From assembly GCF_000272045.2 (NCBI RefSeq), contig NZ_AJYZ02000042.1:419552-483551 (forward strand): DNA of 64,000 nucleotides, read 5' to 3'. Position 1 is the stretch's first letter. Each line of letters starts with the position of its first letter. The notes under the pieces are model-generated. The model did no database searches. It saw only the letters and a program-made list of their open reading frames with translations, and was not told the DNA's origin. The stretch comes from Vibrio crassostreae 9ZC13 (GTDB lineage Bacteria > Pseudomonadota > Gammaproteobacteria > Enterobacterales > Vibrionaceae). Shown piece by piece: positions 53,701-63,914 of the stretch. Made by a program: the position numbers and the translations under genes.

Positions 53701-56700
53701 ATCATTGGCTTCGGGCAACGTCACCGAAAAGACTGAGATTGTTGAAGTGAAAGTTGAAGTCGAGAAAATCGTGGAAAAAGAAGTGATTAAAACAGAAATC
53801 GTTGAAGTACCTGTGGCTGCTCCTCAAGCTTCAAATGTACAACAGTCAGTTGCAGCAGCGCCAAGTGCACAAGTAGCTCAGCAACCTCAAGTGGCGCAAG
53901 CTGCACCAACGACTATTCAGCCAGCAGCTCAAGTAACGGTTGATGAATCTTCACTGCAATCGTTCTTCAATGCTCAACAACAAGCAGCAGAAGTACATCA
54001 GCAGTTCCTTGCAATTCCTCAGCAATACGGTGACACGTTCAACACCCTAATGTCTGAGCAAGCGAAAATGGCAACAGCAGGCGTAACAATTCCAGAGAAC
54101 CTGCAACGTTCTATGGAAATGTTCCACCAGCACCAAGCTGAAACGCTAAAAGCTCACGCTCATTACCTAGAGATGCAAGCACACAGCAACAACTCAGCAC
54201 TTAATATGCTGACGCAAGGTTCAGTACAAACGACACAACCAACCTTCGTTGCGCCAGTAAATGCTCAGCCAGTAATTCAAGCTACACCAACAGCTATCGT
54301 TCAACAGCCTGTAGCTCAAGTACAAGCGACTACTGTACAAGCCGCGCCAGTTCAAGCCCAGTCTGTTCAAGTTACGCCAGTACAGAAAGCAGCTCCTGCA
54401 CCACAAGTAGCGGCTCAAGCGGCAGCGCCTGTTGCAGCTCAACCTGTGCCAGTTAAAGCGCAACCGGCTCCTGTGGCTGCACCAGTGGCAGTACAATCAG
54501 CCGATGCTGAAAAAGTGATGCTAGAAGTGGTCGCCGAGAAAACGGGTTACCCAACGGAAATGCTTGATCTAGAAATGGACATGGAAGCAGACCTTGGTAT
54601 CGACTCAATCAAGCGCGTAGAGATCCTTGGTACCGTTCAAGACGAAATGCCGAACCTACCAGAGCTGAACCCTGAAGATTTAGCTGAATGTCGTACTCTT
54701 GGTGAAATCGTTACCTACATGAACAGCAAGATGCCAGCATCAGCGCCTGTGGCAGCAAAGCCAAGCGCAACTGCTCCTGTTCAAGCTGCTAACGGTCTTG
54801 ATGCAAAAGTCGTTCAACAAACCATGCTAGAAGTGGTTGCTGAGAAGACAGGTTACCCAACGGAAATGCTTGATCTAGAAATGGATATGGAAGCAGACCT
54901 TGGTATCGACTCAATTAAACGTGTTGAGATTCTTGGTACGGTTCAAGATGAACTGCCTACTCTTCCAGAGCTAAACCCTGAAGATTTAGCTGAGTGCCGT
55001 ACTCTTGGCGAAATCGTTGCTTACATGAACAGCAAGCTTCCGGCTTCTGCTCGTGTAGTCGCTCAAACTGCAGCAACTTCAGTTCAAGCAGCTAGCGGTT
55101 TAGATGCGGCTGTCGTTCAGAAAACCATGTTAGAAGTAGTCGCAGAGAAGACGGGCTACCCGACTGAAATGCTAGATCTAGCAATGGATATGGAAGCCGA
55201 CCTTGGTATCGACTCAATCAAACGTGTTGAAATTCTAGGTACAGTTCAAGACGAGCTACCGACTCTTCCAGAGCTAAACCCTGAAGACTTAGCTGAATGT
55301 CGCACTCTGGGCGAAATCGTAGCCTACATGAACAGTAAGCTTCCAGCTTCTGCTCCAGTAGCGGCTCCAGTAGCGGCTCAAGCATCTGCACCAGCGCAAG
55401 CAGTATCAAACAGTTTAAACGCAGAACAAGTTCAAAGCACAATGCTGAGTGTAGTCGCTGATAAAACAGGCTACCCAACAGAAATGCTCGACCTAGCAAT
55501 GGACATGGAAGCAGACCTTGGCATCGACTCAATCAAACGTGTTGAGATCCTTGGAACAGTTCAAGACCAGCTACCAACATTGCCAGAGCTAAACCCTGAA
55601 GACCTAGCTGAGTGTCGTACTCTGGGTGAAATCGTTGACTACATGAACAGCAAGTTAGCTCCTAGTTCGGAAGCAGCGACAGTAGCTCCTGCTGCAGAAG
55701 TAGAGGCAATTGTAGAAAGCGCAAGCAACGACCTAAACCCTGCTCACGTTCAATCAACAATGATGGAAGTGGTTGCCGACAAAACAGGCTACCCAGCAGA
55801 AATGCTCGACCTAGCGATGGACATGGAAGCAGACCTTGGTATCGACTCAATCAAACGCGTTGAGATCTTGGGTACGGTTCAAGACCAGCTACCAACGCTG
55901 CCAGAACTAAACCCTGAAGACCTAGCTGAGTGTCGTACGCTTGGTGAAATCGTTACTTACATGCAAAGCAAGCTATCCGCTGCTGCACCCGTAGCGACTC
56001 CAAAAGCTGAATCAGTAACGCCTATCGCAGAAACAGCGACAGCGGAACTTCCTCCACACAATGAGGTAGCGCTAAAAAAGCTACCAGCGGCAGATAAACT
56101 CGTCGATTGTTTCTCAAAAGACGCTTGCGTCGTGATCACAGATGATGGTCACAACGCTGGTGTTCTAGCAGAAAAGTTGACCGCTAACGGCATTCAAGTT
56201 GCCGTAGTGCGTAGTGCCCTTTCTGCCGCGTCACCTTTAAACAGTGAAATCGCAAGCTACACACTCAACAGCATCGATGATGCTGGTGTGACTGCAGTTA
56301 TTAACGACATCGAAGCAGACCTTAAAACGTCAAACAAAGTGATTGCTGGCTTCATTCATTTACAAGCTATCGTTGATGCGAAACAAAGCAACGAGCAAGC
56401 GGTTAACTTGAATGCAGACTCCAGAGCTTCACTAACCACAGCGTTCTTATTCGCGAAGCACCTAAATGGCCAACTGAATGCCGTTTCTGGTCGTAGTGTG
56501 TTCTTCACACTAAGCTGTATCGATGGTGGCTTTGGTTACCTAGATACTAAGCAACTAGCGAATGCAGAACTCAACCAAGCCGCGTTGTCTGGTCTAACTA
56601 AGACACTGAGCCATGAATGGTCAAACGTGTTCTGCCGCGCATTGGATGCTGACGCTTCTATTGATGCTCGTCACCTAGCTGAAGCTATCACAGGTGAACT

Positions 56701-58642
56701 GTTCGATATCGATACCAACACGGTTGAAATCGGCCTTAGCCATGCAGAAAACGGGGAATCTGGTCGTGCAACATTGATTGCGGCAACACCAGGAGCTACA
56801 CAAACCAAAAACGCAGGCGCTCAGCTTACCAAGAGCGACAAAGTTCTCGTGACGGGTGGCGCTAAAGGCGTGACGTTTGAATGTGCGCTAACACTTGCTA
56901 AGCAATGTAAGTCTCACTTCATTCTTGCCGGTCGTAGTAAGCATATTACTTCAGCTGAGCTACCTCAGTGGGCACAAGGCAAGCAAGAGAAAGAGCTAAA
57001 ACCAGCGGCTATCGCTCACCTACAAGCAACAGGTGACAAACCAACGCCGAAGAAAGTAGATGCCTTGCTAAAACCAGTATTAAGCAGCCTTGAAATCAAT
57101 GCAGCACTTGCCGCTTTCAACGAGATTAGCGCGAGCGCTGAATACCTAAGCTTAGATGTGTCGAACCATGAGTCAGTAGCGAAAACGCTGGCAAACTTCG
57201 ACAACATTACAGGTCTTATCCATGGTGCAGGTGTACTGGCTGACAAACACATTCAAGATAAAACGCTTGATGAACTGAACATGGTTTACGGCACCAAAGT
57301 GGGCGGACTAGAAGCAGTTCTTGGCGGTCTTGATAGCAGCAAGCTAAAACTGATTGCGATGTTCTCTTCGGCGGCGGGTTTCTACGGAAACACAGGCCAA
57401 AGCGATTACTCGATGTCTAACGAGATCCTAAACAAAGCGGCTCTACAATTGTCAGCGCGTAACCCTCAAGCGAAAGTAATGAGCTTCAACTGGGGACCGT
57501 GGGACGGTGGCATGGTCAACGCAGCACTGAAACGTATGTTCACAGAGCGTGGTGTGTACGTAATTCCTCTTCAAGCGGGTGCAGAGCTGTTTAGTTCTCA
57601 ACTACTGAACGAAACTGGCATTCAACTACTGGTTGGTACGAGCATGCAAGGTTCTGACAACAAGGAAGCTGCTGTAAAAAAGCTTAATGCGGAGTCTGTG
57701 CATCTTGCAAAGAGTCCGCTGAATACAAGCATCACTGTGACACGTCATCTTGATCCAAAGGCATTGCCTTTCATTCAAGATCACTGCATTGCCGGTAACC
57801 CTGTGTTACCGACAGTGTGTGCCATCCAATGGATGCGTGAAGTCGCAGAGCAACTGTTAGGGGTGAACGTTAGCGTTCACAACTACAAACTGCTGAAAGG
57901 TGTGATTTTTGATACTGATGAAGTGCAAGAGCTAACGCTTGTCTTGTCTGCAGACACTAAGAAGCCGTCCTCTGATGCTAAATCAAAAGAGCAGCTAAAA
58001 GCAGTGATCAGTTGCCAAGGGCGACCACAGTATCAAGCTCAGTTGCAAGTTGCCTCTGTGCAAGTGTATGAAGATGTTCAACAAGCGTCGACAAAACGCT
58101 TTGAAGCTAACTCTTCAACACCAGTAACAACGGCACAAGCTCTATACAGTGACGGCACTCTGTTTCATGGACCAAGACTGCAAGGTATTACTTCAGTTGA
58201 ACGCTTTGACGACTTAGGCTTACTGGCTCAGTGCCAATTGCCTCGGATTGAAAACAGCGACTGCGGATCATTTATTCCGAAGCAAGGTTTTGGCGATAGT
58301 CAGCCATTTGCTGAAGATTATCTGTTGCAAGCAATGCTGGTATGGGCTCGATTGAAATACGGCGCGGCAAGCCTACCGTCTTCAATTGGTGAGTTTGTTT
58401 GCTACGCACCGATGCGCAATGGTGACCAAGGTTGGCTAGAGCTGAGCGTGATAAAAAGCACGGCTCGGTCTCTGCAAGCTGATATCTCGCTTTACCACCA
58501 AGATGGTCGTTTAAGCGCAGTAATGAAAGGTGCCAAAGTCACCATCAGCAAGAGCTTAAACGACGCATTTTTGCCGAAGTCTAGCTCAGCAGTATCGAAG
58601 AAAGAGGCGACTAAAAAAGCAGAAAAGGAGCAATTGTCATAG
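50789..58642 (+). CDS. pfaA: PUFA synthase subunit A: KS-AT-5xACP-KR
   Basis: 2617 residues. Ketosynthase (about 25-480) with catalytic C223 (DAACAGSLAAM) and GIGMVALKRLEDA. Malonyl-acyltransferase (about 600-910) with S697 (GHSFGELSAL). A charged linker rich in Glu, Lys and Val, then a Gln/Ala/Pro-rich linker (about 1020-1245). Five tandem ACPs with the modified Ser in LGIDSIKR at 1273, 1375, 1476, 1581 and 1687. Ketoreductase (about 2010-2280) with GGAKG at 2023-2027 and a Tyr-containing active site (FYGNTGQSDYSMSNEI). The C-terminal region (about 2320-2600) has a dehydratase-like fold (LPFIQDHCIAGNPVLP). It elongates malonyl units to EPA- or DHA-type chains with PfaBCD. pfaB overlaps by 1 nt. 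Confidence 0.97.
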   Translation: MSQPEKNTPESVDDTRLNKRLKDMPIAIVGMASMFANSRYLNKFWDLISEKIDAITEVPDTHWRPEDYYDSDRTTPDKSYCKRGGFIPEVDFNPMEFGLPPNILELTDTSQLLSLIVAKEVLEDAKLPEGYDRDKIGITLGVGGGQKIAQSLNARLQYPVLKKVFKSSGINDEDSEMLIKKFQDQYIHWEENSFPGSLGNVISGRIANRFDLGGINCVVDAACAGSLAAMRMALSELVEGRSEMMITGGVCTDNSPTMYMSFSKTPAFTTNETIQPFDIDSKGMMIGEGIGMVALKRLEDAERDGDRIYSVIKGVGSSSDGKFKSIYAPRPEGQAKALKRAYDDAGFAPHTLGLLEAHGTGTAAGDVAEFGGLNSVFSENNEEKQHIALGSVKSQIGHTKSTAGTAGLIKAALALHHKVLPPTINVSAPNPKLDIENSPFYLNTQTRPWMKRVDGTPRRAGISSFGFGGTNFHVVLEEYTPEHARGDKYRQRQVPQTLLFSAESRQALINELKQVSTQAADAAFKLEALAEQHALREVDAKHARLGLVVTDQADLQAQLTQAVSMLESQTKTHWQMPNGTSYRESALIAENGAGKVAALFAGQGSQYLNMGRELACHYPEMRQQLAQADQVFGQHKKTALSQILFPIPTFTPEATKAQEAVLTNTANAQSAIGTVSMGQFDIMTQAGFKADMVAGHSFGELSALCASGVISQDDYYQLAFARGDAMAATPEQGDSGTMFAVILDADKLPAVESCISQFEGVSIANYNAPTQLVIAGPTATVQQAAQALTEQGFKAIALPVSGAFHTPLVAHAQKPFAAAIDKASFSAPTLPLYSNATGKLHSKDAKAIKKAFKQHMLQSVRFSEQIEAMYEAGARVFVEFGPKNILQKLVEKTLADKNEELYAISINPSPKGDSDQQLRLAAVQLCVTGVSLDNIDPYQADIAEPAKASPMNIKLNATNYISPATRKKMDQSLASGNVTEKTEIVEVKVEVEKIVEKEVIKTEIVEVPVAAPQASNVQQSVAAAPSAQVAQQPQVAQAAPTTIQPAAQVTVDESSLQSFFNAQQQAAEVHQQFLAIPQQYGDTFNTLMSEQAKMATAGVTIPENLQRSMEMFHQHQAETLKAHAHYLEMQAHSNNSALNMLTQGSVQTTQPTFVAPVNAQPVIQATPTAIVQQPVAQVQATTVQAAPVQAQSVQVTPVQKAAPAPQVAAQAAAPVAAQPVPVKAQPAPVAAPVAVQSADAEKVMLEVVAEKTGYPTEMLDLEMDMEADLGIDSIKRVEILGTVQDEMPNLPELNPEDLAECRTLGEIVTYMNSKMPASAPVAAKPSATAPVQAANGLDAKVVQQTMLEVVAEKTGYPTEMLDLEMDMEADLGIDSIKRVEILGTVQDELPTLPELNPEDLAECRTLGEIVAYMNSKLPASARVVAQTAATSVQAASGLDAAVVQKTMLEVVAEKTGYPTEMLDLAMDMEADLGIDSIKRVEILGTVQDELPTLPELNPEDLAECRTLGEIVAYMNSKLPASAPVAAPVAAQASAPAQAVSNSLNAEQVQSTMLSVVADKTGYPTEMLDLAMDMEADLGIDSIKRVEILGTVQDQLPTLPELNPEDLAECRTLGEIVDYMNSKLAPSSEAATVAPAAEVEAIVESASNDLNPAHVQSTMMEVVADKTGYPAEMLDLAMDMEADLGIDSIKRVEILGTVQDQLPTLPELNPEDLAECRTLGEIVTYMQSKLSAAAPVATPKAESVTPIAETATAELPPHNEVALKKLPAADKLVDCFSKDACVVITDDGHNAGVLAEKLTANGIQVAVVRSALSAASPLNSEIASYTLNSIDDAGVTAVINDIEADLKTSNKVIAGFIHLQAIVDAKQSNEQAVNLNADSRASLTTAFLFAKHLNGQLNAVSGRSVFFTLSCIDGGFGYLDTKQLANAELNQAALSGLTKTLSHEWSNVFCRALDADASIDARHLAEAITGELFDIDTNTVEIGLSHAENGESGRATLIAATPGATQTKNAGAQLTKSDKVLVTGGAKGVTFECALTLAKQCKSHFILAGRSKHITSAELPQWAQGKQEKELKPAAIAHLQATGDKPTPKKVDALLKPVLSSLEINAALAAFNEISASAEYLSLDVSNHESVAKTLANFDNITGLIHGAGVLADKHIQDKTLDELNMVYGTKVGGLEAVLGGLDSSKLKLIAMFSSAAGFYGNTGQSDYSMSNEILNKAALQLSARNPQAKVMSFNWGPWDGGMVNAALKRMFTERGVYVIPLQAGAELFSSQLLNETGIQLLVGTSMQGSDNKEAAVKKLNAESVHLAKSPLNTSITVTRHLDPKALPFIQDHCIAGNPVLPTVCAIQWMREVAEQLLGVNVSVHNYKLLKGVIFDTDEVQELTLVLSADTKKPSSDAKSKEQLKAVISCQGRPQYQAQLQVASVQVYEDVQQASTKRFEANSSTPVTTAQALYSDGTLFHGPRLQGITSVERFDDLGLLAQCQLPRIENSDCGSFIPKQGFGDSQPFAEDYLLQAMLVWARLKYGAASLPSSIGEFVCYAPMRNGDQGWLELSVIKSTARSLQADISLYHQDGRLSAVMKGAKVTISKSLNDAFLPKSSSAVSKKEATKKAEKEQLS
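54520..55980 (+). repeat. Tandem repeat encoding five ACP domains of PfaA
   Basis: Five copies of about 300-318 bp. Each ACP core is almost identical at protein level (EMLDLxMDMEADLGIDSIKR), while the Ala/Pro/Val linkers vary. Spacing of the modified Ser residues is 102, 101, 105 and 106 residues. High DNA similarity could allow copy-number change by recombination. Confidence 0.95.
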
Positions 58643-60690
58643 TGACTGTTCCTACTAATAAAGCGATGCCATTGCGCATAGCTCTTTTAGCTCAGCCAGC
58701 AAACGCGGCTGAGCTTTCTGCCGACTTATTTCCCTCGTTCCCAGAGATGATAACTGTTGTGGTTGATGGCAATTTTAATCAAGCACTTGCTCACGCCATC
58801 GAGACAGTCAATCAAGGTAATGTCGTTAAGCTCTGTTTGGATCATCACTCACCATCATTGTTGATGTTAAGTGCGCTGAATGCTGCTCAGAATAAGATTC
58901 ACCCACACGCGAATTTGGCGAGCTTTGTAGATACAGCTACCGGAAATAGCGTTCAGCTTGCTCTGGATATGTCACGCCGCCCCGCTTCAGACTTAAGCCA
59001 TCAACAACAATACTCCGTCCTATCTGCTTCTCAGCAGTTTGATGAATTGTTGAATATGGTTAATGCGATATCTAGCCGTTCATTACCGAGCCATTCATTA
59101 CCTAACCATTACTGGTTCACTGAGCCGAACAAAGCACGTATTGCTGCGTTAACTTTCAGTGACGATAGCCAAAAAGCCACCAGCCTGATATTGACTCAAG
59201 CGACCGGTTTGCACGAACCAAAACCATTGCTATCCAGCGAGCGTTTGATGTTTGTGGTTTCTGGCTGCGAGCAAACTGAATTGGTTTCTCAGTTGGCCTC
59301 ACTAAGAGCTGAGCTTAAATGCGTTAGTGATTCGGCAGACAGAGAACTTGCTATCGCCAGCTTGATGTATTCAAACCTAAGTCATTTCCAAAGCGCTCAA
59401 CACAATGCTGACTGTGGTGCGAATATCGTGATTCAGGCGGCTTCAATCGATGCTGCACTGCAAGAGATCACAGCGCTAGAAAATGCGTTGCCAAAAATAA
59501 TGGCTGACAATAGCCAATACAAGACTCCAGCAGGCAGTTGTTTCTCACCAAAGCCTCAAAGCAAAGGTGGTGTTGCATTTGTTTACCCTGGCGTTGGCAC
59601 GGTTTATCCCGGTATGTTGCGTGAATTTCACCACCATTTCCCACAGTTATTTGCTCGTTTAGAACGTGAAGGTAACTTGAAAGAGATGCTGCAGGCTGAC
59701 AAAACCTATGCTGAAGACGCGCAAGAAATGTCGCTCAGTGAACTGGCAATTGCCGGTGTGGGCAGTAGTTATCTGTTAACACAACTGCTGTGTGATGAAT
59801 TCAAAGTGCAGCCAGACTTCGCTTTGGGTTACTCCAAGGGTGAGGCTTCCATGTGGGCTAGCTTGAATGTTTGGAAAAACCCACATGCGCTGATTGAGAT
59901 GACTCAAACCAGTCCTATCTTCACTACGGCTATTTCTGGCGAACTCACCGCAGTACGTCAAGATTGGCAGCTGAACGGCGACGAAAGCATCCAATGGAAT
60001 AGCTTTGTGGTTCGCAGTGATGCGCAAGCGATTGAAGCTCTGTTACCAGAGTTCCCACGCGCTTATCTCGCTATCATCCAAGGTGATACTTGCGTGCTAG
60101 CAGGTTGTGAAAGCACATGTCGTGCACTACTCAAGAAACTGGGTAAACGTGGTATTGCCGCTAACCGTGTTACTGCGATGCACACCACACCAGCGCTGAG
60201 TCAGCATAGCCAAGTGCGTGAGTTTTACACTCAACCACTGTTCGACGAGTTGCCAAAGCATATCCGCTTTATCAGCGCAGCAGGTCTACCGACTGGCGCA
60301 CCAATCAATATAGACAGCGACAGCATCGCCCTTTCGATTGCCGACACTTTCTGTTCGACGCTGGATTTCACCGCGTTGATCCAAAGTGCACGTCAACAAG
60401 GTGCGCGTCTGTTTGTCGAAGTGGGTGCCGATCGTCAAACCAGCACATTGATCGACAAGATCAATCGTAGCGACAACGTAGCAGACCAATACTGCACAAT
60501 CGCTTCCAATGCCAAAGGCGGTGACGATGTTGTCACGCTCATCAAGTGTATTGGCCAGCTCATTACTCATCAAATTCCACTGTCTGTCGAGCCACTTATT
60601 CAAGGGCTAGAACAACAGATCACCGCCGCTAAGCAATTAAGTGGTGTGTCTCAAGGCAGCGCAGTGAATCATCAAGGAGAGCTAGTATGA
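58642..60690 (+). CDS. pfaB: PUFA synthase subunit B: acyltransferase
   Basis: 682 residues. The N-terminal third is a degenerate ketosynthase-like region without a Cys motif. The acyltransferase domain (about 310-640) starts GGVAFVYPGVGTVYPGM and carries the nucleophile S398 in LGYSKGEASMW; His and the oxyanion region follow (AIIQGDTCVLAG, VTAMHTTPALS). PfaB influences whether EPA or DHA is made in related systems. GTG start at 58642 shares its G with the pfaA stop codon (TAGTG), with AAGGAG upstream. Ends in ATGA overlap with pfaC. Confidence 0.94.
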   Translation: MTVPTNKAMPLRIALLAQPANAAELSADLFPSFPEMITVVVDGNFNQALAHAIETVNQGNVVKLCLDHHSPSLLMLSALNAAQNKIHPHANLASFVDTATGNSVQLALDMSRRPASDLSHQQQYSVLSASQQFDELLNMVNAISSRSLPSHSLPNHYWFTEPNKARIAALTFSDDSQKATSLILTQATGLHEPKPLLSSERLMFVVSGCEQTELVSQLASLRAELKCVSDSADRELAIASLMYSNLSHFQSAQHNADCGANIVIQAASIDAALQEITALENALPKIMADNSQYKTPAGSCFSPKPQSKGGVAFVYPGVGTVYPGMLREFHHHFPQLFARLEREGNLKEMLQADKTYAEDAQEMSLSELAIAGVGSSYLLTQLLCDEFKVQPDFALGYSKGEASMWASLNVWKNPHALIEMTQTSPIFTTAISGELTAVRQDWQLNGDESIQWNSFVVRSDAQAIEALLPEFPRAYLAIIQGDTCVLAGCESTCRALLKKLGKRGIAANRVTAMHTTPALSQHSQVREFYTQPLFDELPKHIRFISAAGLPTGAPINIDSDSIALSIADTFCSTLDFTALIQSARQQGARLFVEVGADRQTSTLIDKINRSDNVADQYCTIASNAKGGDDVVTLIKCIGQLITHQIPLSVEPLIQGLEQQITAAKQLSGVSQGSAVNHQGELV

Positions 60691-63600
60691 GTTCTCAATC
60701 GAAACCATCTCAATATAAATATCAGGCTCAGAATAAGCAGCAAGTGAAGTGCAATAAGATCGCGATTGTCGGTATTGCTAACCAATACCCAGAAGCTGAT
60801 ACGCCAAAAGACTTTTGGCAAAACTTGCTGGATAAAAAAGATTCTCGAACCACATTAAGCGCTGAAAAATTAGGTGCTGAACCTGAAAGCTATCAGGGCG
60901 TGCAAGGTGAGTCAGACCGCTTTTACTGTGATAAAGGCGGCTACATCGAAAACTTCAATTTCGACAGCAATGGCTACCGCTTGACAGCAGAATCATTCAA
61001 CGGTGTTGACCAAAGTTTCCTATGGGCTTTGGATACCAGTCGTAAGGCGTTAGTTGACGCCGGCATTGATTTAAATGCCGATGTTTTAGAGCGTACAGGC
61101 GTGATCATGGGTGCCCTTTCGTTCCCAACCACACGCTCGAACGACCTGTTTCTGCCGATGTATCACTCGGTCGTCGAAAAGGCACTACAAGCTAAATTGG
61201 CTAATGACCAGTTTTCACTGCTACCAACCAATGAAACCGCGCAAGACCTTAATCCGATCAATGGTGCTGCAGCACACAACGCCTCGAAGTTAGTGGCTGA
61301 TGCGCTAGGTTTAGGCAACGTGCAACTTAGCCTAGATGCGGCATGTGCAAGCTCAGTGTATTCATTGAAGTTAGCGTGTGATTACTTGAACACGGGCAAA
61401 GCCGACATGATGTTGGCAGGCGCGGTATCCGGTGCTGACCCATTCTTTATCAACATGGGTTTCTCCATCTTCCACGCTTACCCTGACCACGGTGTTTCGG
61501 TTCCGTTTGATAGCAATAGTAAAGGTCTATTTGCTGGCGAAGGTGCCGGTGTTTTAGTCCTAAAACGCTTAGCTGATGCAGAGCGAGATGGCGACAACAT
61601 CTACGCAGTCGTTAGCGGTATTGGCTTGTCGAACGATGGCCGTGGCCAGTTCGTATTAAGCCCAAATAGCAAAGGACAAGTACAAGCCTTTGAACGCGCT
61701 TACGAGGCATCAAACCTAACCCCAGACAGCATCGAAGTGATTGAGTGTCACGCAACCGGCACACCATTAGGTGACAAGGTTGAGTTAACCTCAATGGAGC
61801 GTTTCTTTGCTGACAAATTGAATGGTTCTAACCCGCCATTAATTGGCTCTGCGAAGTCCAACCTCGGTCACTTGCTGACTGCGGCGGGTATGCCGGGGAT
61901 CATGAAGATGATCTTTGCGATGAAAGAAGGCGTGCTTCCGCCAAGTATTAACTTAGACAAGCCACTATCGTCGCCAGAAGGTTTATTTGGCTCACAGACT
62001 CTGCCAACACAGGTTCAACCTTGGCCAAGTAAAGCGGGCAACCCAGAGCGCTGTGCGGGCGTTTCTGTATTTGGTTTCGGTGGTTGTAACGCTCACTTAC
62101 TGCTTGAAGCATATTCTGACACCAGTCATGTAAACCAGACTTTAGAGTCAGCGTCTCCAAGCCTACAGCCGTCTAATTTAAGCATTACTGGCCTCGCGTC
62201 TCACTTCGGTTCTCTGCAAAGTATCAACGCGCTGAGCACTGCGATTGAAACCAACAACGATGCTTTCATTGCTTTGCCTAAGAAGCGCTGGAAAGGTTTA
62301 GACCAACATCCAGAACTGCTGAATCAGTTTGGTTTACACGGCATTCCAAACGGGGCTTACATCGATCAATTCGACCTCGATTTCCTACGCTTCAAAGTAC
62401 CGCCGAATGAAGATGACCGTTTGATCTCTCAGCAGTTGCTACTGATGAAAGTTGCAGACGAAGCGATCAAAGATGCCAAGCTTGTGGCAGGCCAAAAGGT
62501 TGCAGTACTGGTAGCGATGGAAACTGAGCTTGAGATGCACCAATTCCGTGGACGCGTAAACCTGCATAGCCAATTGGCTGACAGCTTTGCCAACATGGGT
62601 ATTGAGCTAACACAAGACGAATACCAATCGCTAGAAACCATCGCGATGGACAGTGTGATGGACGCAGCCAAACTGAACCAATACACCAGTTTCATCGGCA
62701 ATATCATGGCTTCGCGCATCTCTTCATTATGGGACTTTAATGGCCCTGCCTTTACGATTTCAGCCGCTGAACAGTCAGTTGCTCGTTGTGTCGATGTCGC
62801 GCAAAACCTGATGTCGCAAGAATCCATGGATGCAGTCGTGATTGCAGCCGTCGACCTAAGCGGCAGTGCGGAACATGTGATTCTGAAGAACAGCGTGAGC
62901 CCAGTGTCGCTTGATCCAAAATTCGGACAACCGCAAGACGGCAGTTGGAATGTGGGCGAAGGCGCAGGTGCAATTGTTCTTGTGGAAGAAGGTCGAGTAG
63001 CGAGCAACCAAGACACAGCTTACGGCAGCATTAACGCCTTGGCCTTTGGCTCAAGCGAGCGTAACAACGCCGTTGTTGATGAGTTACTGACTCAAGTCGG
63101 TATGAGCTCAAACGATGTTTCTCTGCTTGAGCTTAACCATGCACCTGAGTCTTTGTCACACGAGCTTGTATCTCTCAACTTAGAAGTTACCAAGACCACT
63201 CAAGCGAGCCAACGTGTTGGTCACTGCTCTGCAGCTTCTGGCATGGCAAGCCTGCTACACGGTCTCCTCAACCTGAACCTTGAGTCTCTGAATCCAAATA
63301 TCAGCTCTAAGAGCGCGATTGTTGCCAACATCAGCGAAGGACAATGTTCACAGCTGCTACTAAGCCAGTCGAGTGTTGAATCTCAGTCACTTTCCGTTCG
63401 TTTAAGCAATGAACTGGCGAGCGATGCTAAACGTCAATTGGTTAAGCAAGTGACTCTTGGTGGTCGCGATATCTATCAACATATTGCCCAAACCCCAGTG
63501 ACTAACTTGGCAACGATTCAGCAGAAAGCTTCTGGCAAACAAGCAGCAAAAGTGGCGTCGATTCCAACGACAGCAAACATCAAAGCAGCCCTTGCGCAAA

Positions 63601-63914
63601 AAGAGTTAGAGAAGAAGGCATTAGCGCAGAACGCGGTAGAGCCAGTCATCGAAACTCCTACATCAGTATCCCCTACTCTGGCGCCAACTCGCCACAGTCA
63701 GCTAACAGGTAACCACAGCAATATGACTCATGTCCTATCCGCTAAAAATGGCGTATCAAATATCGACGCTAATACGGATGCAGCATCACAGCCGTCTGTA
63801 ACACCACACAACCAAGCTTTTGCTCAAAATCAGCAAGCAGCTCAACAGGTACACAAAGCATTCCTGCACACTCGAGCCCAAGGCATGCAGATGGCTGATG
63901 CGCTATTAAAAGGT
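60687..63914 (+). CDS. pfaC: PUFA synthase subunit C, 5' part (KS-CLF), interrupted by an insertion sequence
   Basis: Starts MSSQSKPSQYKYQAQ at 60687, with an ATGA overlap with pfaB. Ketosynthase (residues about 25-470) with C220 (LDAACASSVYS), ATGTPLGDKVE, GSAKSNLGH and FGFGGCNAHL. Chain-length-factor domain (about 480-900) in which the active-site Cys is replaced: ISAAEQSVARC has Glu-Gln instead. A linker (HKAFLHTRAQGMQMADALLK) follows at about 1055-1073. Full-length PfaC continues with two dehydratase domains of about 900 residues, so the gene is not complete. About 1,075 codons in, the sequence changes to an antisense transposase end. The plus frame stays open to the window edge but no longer resembles PfaC. 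Confidence 0.85.

Noticed and set aside
54221..55850. Several minus-strand frames within pfaA
   Set aside because: They are shadows of the repetitive Gln/Ala/Pro-rich linkers and ACP coding sequence, with no ribosome sites.
54520..55980. Regularly spaced repeats that could suggest a CRISPR or minisatellite
   Set aside because: They are in frame, about 300 bp long, and encode recognisable ACP domains.
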